From an uncultured Eubacteriales bacterium (GTDB lineage Bacteria; Bacillota; Clostridia; Christensenellales; Aristaeellaceae): 6,034 bases of DNA. The position numbers and the translations under genes were made by a program. The stretch lies in contig USFL01000101.1 in NCBI GenBank assembly GCA_900553905.1, positions 1-6,034 of the forward strand, given 5' to 3'. Positions 1 to 4,810 of this stretch are shown piece after piece (the first letter of the stretch is position 1; each line of letters opens with the position of its first letter). Below the pieces are notes generated by a model. It did not search any database. It worked only from the letters and a program-made list of their open reading frames with translations, and was not told the DNA's origin.

Positions 1-16
1 GGCGATACGAATTCAC

Positions 17-42
17 TTTGGAGGACCTGCGGGTCCTCCAAA
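17..42. repeat. Perfect inverted repeat (11-bp stem, 4-nt loop)
   Basis: The arms at 17-27 (TTTGGAGGACC) and 32-42 (GGTCCTCCAAA) are exactly complementary around the loop TGCG. No T-run follows directly on either strand. On the plus strand the nearest is TTTTT at 57-61, about 14 nt past the stem, so it is not a textbook rho-independent terminator. It lies beyond the probable end of the minus-strand operon and may be the terminator or processing hairpin of a gene to the left of the window. The function is unknown; only the structure is seen. Confidence 0.6.
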
Positions 43-73
43 CCTCCCCAAATGGATTTTTAGACAGCCTGAA

Positions 74-98
74 GCCCGGCGGAAGCCATCCGCCGGGC
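74..98 (-). terminator. Probable operon-end hairpin terminator
   Basis: A perfect 10-bp stem (GCCCGGCGGA at 74-83, TCCGCCGGGC at 89-98) closes a 5-nt loop. It starts 28 nt after the stop of the HAD phosphatase gene. The T-tract is weak on both strands: TTCAGG follows the stem on the minus strand and CTTTAAAT on the plus strand. It may work in both directions if a convergent gene lies to the left. The position and GC-rich stem favour a terminator; the poor U-tract lowers confidence. Confidence 0.55.
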
Positions 99-126
99 CT
101 TTAAATGCGTTTCGGCATCCCTCGCC

Positions 127-978
127 TCACGGCATCTCTCCAACCGGGCTACCGGAAAGCGCGTAGCGCCGGATGGCATGAGCCACGCCATCCTCGTCGT
201 TGCTGAGGGTACTGTATCTGGCCGCTGCGCGTGCCCGTTCGCTGGCGTTTGCCATGGCCACGCTCACGCCCGCATACGAAAACATGCTCACGTCATTGTC
301 GTAGTCGCCCAGAGCCATCACTCGCGCCGGACCGATGCCCAGCCTCTGCGCCAGCGCGGACACCGCCATGCCCTTGTTCACCCCGGCGGGCATCAGCTCC
401 AGATTCATGCTCCAGGAGCTGGTCACGTCCAGGCCGGGCAGCGCCGCCAGCTCTTGCCGGACGCGCTCCAGCTTCTGTTCATCCCGCGCCATGCACAGCA
501 GCTTGTTCACGCCCTGCGCGCGCAGGGGATCGAGCCCCGCCATGCCGTACAGGTATTCCGGCGCAAAGCGGCCAGCGGTGTGCGTGCCCCAGAACTCGCC
601 GTCCACCTGAAACTCGCCCTCAAAGATAACCAGACGGTTCTGGGCGAAGCAACCGAAGGGAAACCGCGCGCGGCGCAGGATTTCCACTGCCGCGTCCAAT
701 ACGTCGGCGTCAAGGCAATGGGTGAAAAACACGCCCTCCATGCACCGCTCGAGGCAATAGCCCCCGTTGAGCGACAGGATGGCGCAGTCCCGCAGGCCGG
801 CCTCGTCCAGGAACATCGCCACATCACCGGGCAGGCGTCCGCTGCAGATGGCCAGCTGAATCCCGGCCGCCTGGGCCTTTCGCAGAGCTGCCAGATTGCC
901 CGGTGTGAGGCGCTGGCGCGAATCCAGCAACGTGCCGTCCATATCCATGGCAATCAGGGCCACAGGGCATTCCATCAT
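127..978 (-). CDS. Cof-type HAD-IIB family phosphatase
   Basis: This is a cytoplasmic haloacid-dehalogenase-superfamily hydrolase of the Cof/YidA type. Such enzymes remove phosphate from small sugar phosphates or cofactors using Mg2+ and an aspartyl-phosphate intermediate. From the chosen ATG the protein has 283 residues, normal for the family. Motif I is DMDGTLLD at residues 12-19 (nucleophile D12, acid/base D14). Motif II is the serine in ICSGR (S46). Motif III is the lysine in NKGMA (K202). Motif IV is GDYDND at 224-229. The roughly 110-190 stretch is the variable cap that sets the substrate, which cannot be predicted here. The start is uncertain: GGGAG at 992-988 lies 9 nt before the ATG at 978 but only 3 nt before an in-frame ATG at 984, and a further ATG follows at 975. 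A longer frame back to 1077 would overlap the upstream gene and is unlikely. The upstream rluA-like stop TGA (995-993) is part of the SD-like region TGAGGGAG, which suggests translational coupling. It is the last gene of the apparent operon. Confidence 0.9.
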   Translation of the reverse strand: MMECPVALIAMDMDGTLLDSRQRLTPGNLAALRKAQAAGIQLAICSGRLPGDVAMFLDEAGLRDCAILSLNGGYCLERCMEGVFFTHCLDADVLDAAVEILRRARFPFGCFAQNRLVIFEGEFQVDGEFWGTHTAGRFAPEYLYGMAGLDPLRAQGVNKLLCMARDEQKLERVRQELAALPGLDVTSSWSMNLELMPAGVNKGMAVSALAQRLGIGPARVMALGDYDNDVSMFSYAGVSVAMANASERARAAARYSTLSNDEDGVAHAIRRYALSGSPVGEMP

Positions 979-992
979 ACGCATTTTCTCCC

Positions 993-1850
993 TCAAAACG
1001 ACGGGGCCACGGCAAATGTGCGCCCGTTCAGGTAGGCCAGCGGCCCGGAAGTTTGCAGCGAGAGCGACACCGCGCACAGCATGAGGCGGCGTGCCTTCAT
1101 CGCGCGGTTGAAATCGCGGTCGCCATACTGGTCATCGCCCAGAAGCGGATGACCGATGAAGGCCATGTGCGCGCGAATCTGATGCGTGCGGCCCGTATGC
1201 AGCCTGACGCGCAGACGGGCACAGTCGCCGGGTTCCAGCACGTCATATTCGGTCACGATGCGCCTCGCGCTCGCCGCCTCGCGGGCGAGTACCCGCACGC
1301 GCGCGTGAAGCGCATCCTTGATGAGCCAGTCCTCCAATACCGCATGGCGCGGGTCAGGCGTTCCGCGCACCAGGCACTCGTATTCCTTGCGGACCTCGCC
1401 CCGACGGAACGCATCCTGCGCGGCCTTTTGCACATCCGCCGTGCGGGCCAGCAGCAGCAGGCCCTCGGTGGGGTTGTCCAGCCGGTGGCACAAAAGCGGT
1501 TCGGCCGCTCCGGGCCCCAGCTGGCCGCACAGGAGCTGGGGCAGCGTCCTGCCGCCCTTGCGGTCCGGCTCGCAGCTCACGCCCGCGGGCTTGACCACCA
1601 CCAGCACGTTTTCGTCCTGATAAACGACGGGCACGGTCTTTTCCCGTGCCTCGTCGGTATAGATGCACACCTGTGCGCCGGGTTCCGCCATAGCCGAAAG
1701 GTCCGCCCGGCCGCCGTCCACCTTCACGTCCCGTTTTTGGAACGCGCGGCGCAGCGCATAGTCCGGGACCTGCGGGAGCATCCGCCGGGCGCAGGCAAAC
1801 AACCGGGTTCCCCTCGCATTTTCCGGCACGGTAAAATCATAGCGTCTCAT
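993..1850 (-). CDS. RluA-family RNA pseudouridine synthase
   Basis: The product (285 residues) is predicted to convert a specific uridine in rRNA or tRNA to pseudouridine. The N-terminal 65 residues look like a compact S4 RNA-binding domain (LRRAFQKRDVKVDG, about 33-46). The catalytic domain starts near VVYQDENVLVVVKPAGV (75-91). The catalytic aspartate is D125 in CHRLDNPTEGLLLLAR. The other family hallmark, GRTHQIRAHMAFIGHPLLGD, is at 220-239. The usual HRLDRxTSG motif is varied here to HRLDNPTEG, but the HRLD core and the T/G spacing are kept, so activity is expected. The exact target (RluA, RluC or RluD type) cannot be told from sequence alone, so no symbol is given. The ATG at 1850 lies only 6 nt after the upstream stop, and I see no SD in front of it, so it is probably translated by coupling to the preceding gene. 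Confidence 0.93.
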   Translation of the reverse strand: MRRYDFTVPENARGTRLFACARRMLPQVPDYALRRAFQKRDVKVDGGRADLSAMAEPGAQVCIYTDEAREKTVPVVYQDENVLVVVKPAGVSCEPDRKGGRTLPQLLCGQLGPGAAEPLLCHRLDNPTEGLLLLARTADVQKAAQDAFRRGEVRKEYECLVRGTPDPRHAVLEDWLIKDALHARVRVLAREAASARRIVTEYDVLEPGDCARLRVRLHTGRTHQIRAHMAFIGHPLLGDDQYGDRDFNRAMKARRLMLCAVSLSLQTSGPLAYLNGRTFAVAPSF

Positions 1851-1856
1851 GGCTTG

Positions 1857-2903
1857 TCAGTGAGAGAGCGCGGCCTTGAGGCCCATCCAGTGTGGGGTGC
1901 ATAGGTAGAGGCGCTCCAGCGCGGCCTTCATAGCCCTCGTCGGCAGAACGGCCAGCATCGACGCCATCACATTTTCCATTTCCTTCAGGCTCACGCCCTG
2001 CTTGGCCAGCATCCGCAGGTCCTCGGCCGCCTCGCCCAGCTCGTATTCGGGGCGAAGCGCGCCGCTCAGCGCGCCGCACAGGGCGTCGTTGAGCGGTTCT
2101 TCCTCCGGCAGAATGCCGTTCATGCCCCCGGCGATCATCTCCTGGGACAGCTCCAGCGTGAAGATGCCCCCGTCGGCCCGCTCGCCGCCCACCAGCCGGT
2201 AGGGGTCGGCCAGACCGGGATGCAAGAGGATCAGATCGCCATTGGCGTCGGTGACGTATTCAAAGGAGGCTTGCAGGTAACGGCGCGCAATCTGCATGGC
2301 AATCGGGCTTTCTTCATGCATCACATCGTGCATGAAAAAGCCCATGGGCTGCGCCGAGTGCAAAAGCCCCGCGATGTAGAGCAGGCCGTGGATGGTCGCG
2401 TCGTAGCGGAACAGGCGCTCGCGCGCGGCGGGCGCTTCCTCGGCAGCGATGGCGCGCGCCAGCGGGTCGTGCAGCGCCCTGGGCAAAAGCAGCGTCCAGT
2501 CGTCGCCCTCGGCATGAAAGCTGCACCAGAGCCGGCTGACCAGCGCCTCCGCCGCGCCCAGATCATCCCAGTCGCCCAGAAGCAGCTCGCCGTCGTTGAT
2601 GAGCAGGCGTTCCACCAATTGCATCTCGCCCGCGCTGATATAGAGCGCCTCCTTGGGCAGGCGCTCCATCACGGCCGCGCGCAGCCCCTCCAGCGTCGCC
2701 AGCGTGTAGCGGCTCCTGCCGCCCACGTCGTCAAACGAGCCGGCCAGCAGGGCCTGCGCGTCCGCCTCGGTGGCCTCCGGCGCAAACAGCCCTACCCCCG
2801 GATGGGCGAAAAGGCGCCTCTCGCATGCCTCGAATTGTTTTTCGCGCATCATGCTCATGGTCATCTCGCACCAATCCGCATGAAGGGTCACTTCTCTGAG
2901 CAC
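1857..2903 (-). CDS. Hypothetical soluble acidic protein, 348 residues
   Basis: I do not recognise this protein. It is rich in Ala, Leu, Glu and Asp, and appears mostly helical, with no signal peptide or membrane segment, so it is probably cytoplasmic. Notable stretches are LLINDGELLLGDWDDL (about 99-114), a central LLYIAGLLHSAQPMGFFMHDVMHEES region (about 174-199) with several His and Met residues, DLILLHPGLADPYRLVGGER (about 222-241), and a helical C-terminal third ending CTPHWMGLKAALSH. I see no Walker motif, HAD motif or other catalytic signature. The start is a GTG at 2903, 7 nt after the SD-like AAAGGGGG (2918-2911). The cluster of Met codons around residues 14-19 offers a later start without a comparable SD. 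It lies 37 nt after ilvE and 6 nt before the pseudouridine synthase gene, on the same strand, which supports co-transcription. The reading frame is intact and its composition matches its neighbours, so it is very likely a real gene; function is unknown. Confidence 0.82.
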   Translation of the reverse strand: MLREVTLHADWCEMTMSMMREKQFEACERRLFAHPGVGLFAPEATEADAQALLAGSFDDVGGRSRYTLATLEGLRAAVMERLPKEALYISAGEMQLVERLLINDGELLLGDWDDLGAAEALVSRLWCSFHAEGDDWTLLLPRALHDPLARAIAAEEAPAARERLFRYDATIHGLLYIAGLLHSAQPMGFFMHDVMHEESPIAMQIARRYLQASFEYVTDANGDLILLHPGLADPYRLVGGERADGGIFTLELSQEMIAGGMNGILPEEEPLNDALCGALSGALRPEYELGEAAEDLRMLAKQGVSLKEMENVMASMLAVLPTRAMKAALERLYLCTPHWMGLKAALSH

Positions 2904-2940
2904 GCGGCGACCCCCTTTCCCCTCTGCTCAGGCAAATGAT

Positions 2941-4011
2941 TTATTTCAGGTGAACAACCCATCCCATGGGATCATCGGTCTTGCCGAACTGGATGCCCGT
3001 GAGCACGTCGTAAAGCTGCTGGGTGATGTGGCCGATGCCGCCGTCCCCGATGCCGATCTCCTCGCCCTGGAAACGGATCTTGTTGACGGGCGAGACCACC
3101 GCGGCGGTGCCGGTGCCAAATGCCTCGGTCACGCGGCCGGCCTTGATGTCGGCGATCACATCGTGGATGTCCATGCGGGCTTCCTCGGCCTCATAGCCCA
3201 GATGCTTGCCCAGCTTGAGCACGCTGTCGCGGGTGATGCCGGGGAGGATGCTGCCGTTGAGCACGGGCGTGACGATTTTGCGGTCCTCATAGACGAACAT
3301 CATGTTCATCGCGCCGACTTCCTCGATGTAGCGCTGATGCACGCCGTCCAGCCACAAAACCTGCGCATAGCCGCTGTGCTTGGCGTTCATGCCGGCCAGG
3401 ATGCTGGCCGCATAGTTGCCGCCGGTCTTGGCGAAGCCGATGCCGCCGCGCACGGCGCGCACATAGGAATCCTCCACATAGATGCCCACCGGGGCCAGAC
3501 CCGAAGCGTAGTACGCGCCGGAGGGCGAGAGGATGACATAGTACAGATACGTGCTGGAGGTGGACACACCCAGATGGTTGTCGGTGGCGATCATCGTGGG
3601 GCGGATGTAGAGGGAGGTGCCCTCCTGATGGGGGGTCCATTCCTTTTCCACGTCCAGCAGCGCCATCAGCGTTTCCAGGCCATCCTCCACAGGCAGGGGC
3701 GCCATGCCCATGCGCTCGGCGCTACGGGCGAAGCGCTCAAAATTGGCGCGGGGACGGAAGAGGTTGAAGCCGCCCTGCGGCGTGCGGTAGCACTTGAGGC
3801 CCTCGAAAATCTCCTGGCCATAGTGCAAAACCTGACAGGCGGGGTCCAGCGAAAGGTTGCCGTAGGGCACGATGCGGGCGTCGTGCCAGCCCTTGCCGTC
3901 GGTGTAGTTGATCATAAGCATATGGTCGGTGAAGATGTGGCCAAAGCCCAGCTTGCTCTCATCGGCCGGCTTGTCTTTCAGATTCCGGGACAGATTCATT
4001 TGTACGTTCAT
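2941..4011 (-). CDS. ilvE: Branched-chain amino acid aminotransferase (group II)
   Basis: This PLP-dependent cytoplasmic enzyme catalyses reversible transfer of the amino group between glutamate and the 2-keto acids of leucine, isoleucine and valine. It is the last step of their synthesis and the first of their breakdown. The fold-type IV hallmarks are clear (numbering from ATG 4011, 356 residues): YGQEIFEGLKCYR at 64-76, RPRANFERF at 86-94, the PLP lysine K195 in GGIGFAKTGGNY, EEVGAMN at 230-236, and the phosphate-binding FGTGTAAVVSPV at 298-309. The ending ltgIQFGKTDDPMGW matches the C-terminus typical of the group II (mammalian and Bacillus type) enzymes rather than the shorter E. coli type, and the length agrees. 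The ATG at 4011 is preceded by GGAGG at 4027-4023 (11 nt away). An in-frame GTG at 4029 would add six residues, but its own AGGAGG is only 2 nt upstream. It is the first gene of the probable operon and sits behind the strong promoter at 4086-4113. Confidence 0.96.
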   Translation of the reverse strand: MNVQMNLSRNLKDKPADESKLGFGHIFTDHMLMINYTDGKGWHDARIVPYGNLSLDPACQVLHYGQEIFEGLKCYRTPQGGFNLFRPRANFERFARSAERMGMAPLPVEDGLETLMALLDVEKEWTPHQEGTSLYIRPTMIATDNHLGVSTSSTYLYYVILSPSGAYYASGLAPVGIYVEDSYVRAVRGGIGFAKTGGNYAASILAGMNAKHSGYAQVLWLDGVHQRYIEEVGAMNMMFVYEDRKIVTPVLNGSILPGITRDSVLKLGKHLGYEAEEARMDIHDVIADIKAGRVTEAFGTGTAAVVSPVNKIRFQGEEIGIGDGGIGHITQQLYDVLTGIQFGKTDDPMGWVVHLK

Positions 4012-4079
4012 AACCGCTTCTTCCTCCACATCCTCCTGCGTTCCATGGAAAGCAAGATCATTTCAGCGTCCAGACGCTA
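4012..4079 (-). promoter_or_regulatory. ilvE 5' leader with hairpin and tandem SD
   Basis: This is the inferred untranslated leader from the predicted transcription start to the ilvE ATG, about 68 nt. At its very 5' end lies an inverted repeat, AGCGTC-TG-GACGCT (4078-4065 on the minus strand), which could form a small hairpin in the RNA or be a DNA operator. A second short palindrome, TTCCATGGAA, is at 4041-4050. Two SD-like motifs lie in tandem: AGGAGG at 4037-4032 and GGAGG at 4027-4023. A 17-codon frame (ATG at 4061, TGA at 4010-4008) overlaps the ilvE start as ATGA. No T-box landmark such as GGGTGG is visible, and there is no terminator-like structure. The leader boundaries rest on the promoter prediction. 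Confidence 0.45.
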
Positions 4080-4085
4080 ACCCTT

Positions 4086-4113
4086 ATTATAACCCCTGTG
4101 CGGCGGCTGTCAA
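4086..4113 (-). promoter_or_regulatory. Strong sigma-A/sigma-70 type promoter of the ilvE operon
   Basis: Reading the minus strand, a perfect -35 box TTGACA (4113-4108) is followed after 16 nt by a perfect -10 box TATAAT (4091-4086). Transcription would start near 4079, about 68 nt before the ilvE ATG. It lies between the terminator of the upstream gene and ilvE, just where an operon promoter is expected, and it is the only clear promoter for the four genes down to position 127. Strength is inferred from the consensus match. Confidence 0.88.
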
Positions 4114-4167
4114 GGTTTTGCCCGATGCAATTCGTGGGAGCGCCGGGGCTCCTTCCCCTTTCCCACC

Positions 4168-4202
4168 AAAAAGGACCGTTGACAGAGCCGTCAACGGTCC
4201 TT
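4168..4202 (-). terminator. Rho-independent terminator
   Basis: On the minus strand the sequence forms a perfect 13-bp stem (arms 4202-4190 and 4183-4171, AAGGACCGTTGAC against GTCAACGGTCCTT) with a 6-nt loop, ending in TTTTT at 4172-4168. It begins 16 nt after the stop codon of the small exported protein gene. This is a canonical intrinsic terminator that isolates that gene from the ilvE promoter. The stretch between it and that promoter (4114-4167) holds no gene; it has only a weak 5-bp hairpin at about 4137-4152. Confidence 0.93.
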
Positions 4203-4218
4203 GCCCAAAGCCGCGGTA

Positions 4219-4716
4219 TCAGCCCAGGGACTTGGTTTCGGTGATCTCGCACAGGATGGTGGAGCCGCCCTCCTCGATCTCCAGCGCGGCCAGCACCTCG
4301 GAATCGGTCACGACGGTGAAGCGCATGCGCGCGCCGGACACGGCGTAGAGCTCATCCTCCTCGCCGCTGGCGGGCGTGGCGGCATACACGGCCAGACCCT
4401 CGCCGTTGGTCAGCAGGTTCTGACGGCTCTGGTTCTCAGCCAGGCCCATCTTGAGGTAATACTTGCCGTCCAGCTCCGCGCAGCCATAGATGAAGTAGGC
4501 CGCGTTGGCGCTGCCGTCGGGGTTGGTGGTGCACACCAGGTAGAAGCCGGAGAAGGAGTTGATGGCGTTCATCAGCTCGTCGCCGGTGAGCGCGTTGTCG
4601 CCGTAGAAATCGGTCACGGAAGCGCTGGTGAACGCGTCCACCTCGGCCATGGCGGGCGCGCAGGCCAGCAGGGCCGCCATCAGGAGCATCACAAGCCGCA
4701 GCATCATCTTTTTCAT
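4219..4716 (-). CDS. Exported pyridoxamine 5'-phosphate oxidase-like protein
   Basis: The product (165 residues from the ATG) combines an export signal with a domain resembling the FMN-binding split barrel of the pyridoxamine 5'-phosphate oxidase family. The N-terminus has KK at 2-3, then a hydrophobic core to about residue 18. LLAC at 16-19 could be a lipobox (lipid on C19), although Leu at -2 is not the usual residue. The alternative is signal peptidase I cutting after AMA (22-24). The mature part shows family-like features: FYLVCTTNPDGSANAAYF (58-75), a NQSRQNLLTNGEGLAVYA segment (95-112), GARMRF (128-133) and the ending ITETKSLG. Related proteins bind FMN or other flavins and often reduce or bind small molecules; no substrate can be named here. 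The GTG at 4725 is an alternative start, 3 nt after AAAGGA. I prefer the ATG at 4716 because it gives a standard MKK signal peptide, although the SD spacing is then long (12 nt). The gene has its own promoter and terminator, so it appears to be a single-gene unit. Confidence 0.75.
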   Translation of the reverse strand: MKKMMLRLVMLLMAALLACAPAMAEVDAFTSASVTDFYGDNALTGDELMNAINSFSGFYLVCTTNPDGSANAAYFIYGCAELDGKYYLKMGLAENQSRQNLLTNGEGLAVYAATPASGEEDELYAVSGARMRFTVVTDSEVLAALEIEEGGSTILCEITETKSLG

Positions 4717-4777
4717 GGGAACCACACATCCTTTCTGTTTCCGGCGGTCCCTTGAACAGGCCGCCTTTTCCTGACTG

Positions 4778-4807
4778 ATTATATCACATCCGTTCCCTTA
4801 CGGACAA
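4778..4807 (-). promoter_or_regulatory. Extended -10 promoter of the exported protein gene
   Basis: On the minus strand a perfect -10 box TATAAT (4783-4778) is preceded by TGA, giving the extended TGnTATAAT form (from 4786). A weak -35 match, TTGTCC (4807-4802), lies 18 nt upstream. The predicted start near 4771 leaves a leader of about 55 nt before the ATG. The -35 box begins only 3 nt after the sbcC stop codon, so no terminator fits between the two genes. Read-through from sbcC into this gene is therefore possible. Confidence 0.75.
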
Positions 4808-4810
4808 GCC

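Noticed and set aside
979..1077. A longer N-terminus for the HAD phosphatase, starting at 1077
   Set aside because: It would overlap the 3' end of the RluA-family gene by 85 nt and add residues unlike the family, which normally begins a few residues before the DxD motif.
178..1904. Two 283-285 codon open frames on the plus strand (178-1035 and 1053-1904)
   Set aside because: They lie antisense to the HAD phosphatase and RluA-family genes. Their peptides are low-complexity and His/Arg/Gln-rich, and I see no promoter or SD for them. The length is explained by GC bias.
2220..2939. A 239-codon open frame on the plus strand antisense to the unknown protein
   Set aside because: Because the minus-strand gene is itself unrecognised, I weighed both strands. 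The minus strand has an SD-like site, the right operon spacing and a balanced protein-like composition; the plus-strand peptide is Gln/Arg/Ala/His-rich and lacks these supports.
2950..4080. A 376-codon open frame on the plus strand, antisense to ilvE
   Set aside because: Its peptide is a His/Ala/Gly/Val-rich string with no recognisable domain. It mirrors the high G+C third positions of ilvE, which has clear family motifs on the other strand. It is a shadow frame.
4012..4085. A T-box or other riboswitch in the ilvE leader
   Set aside because: The region is too short, with no conserved T-box core and no terminator/antiterminator pair. Only a small hairpin is present.
4743..4765. A hairpin in the leader of the exported protein gene (GGCGG/CCGCC)
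   Set aside because: Only 5 bp pair cleanly around a large, poorly matched interior, so it is not strong enough to call a regulatory element.
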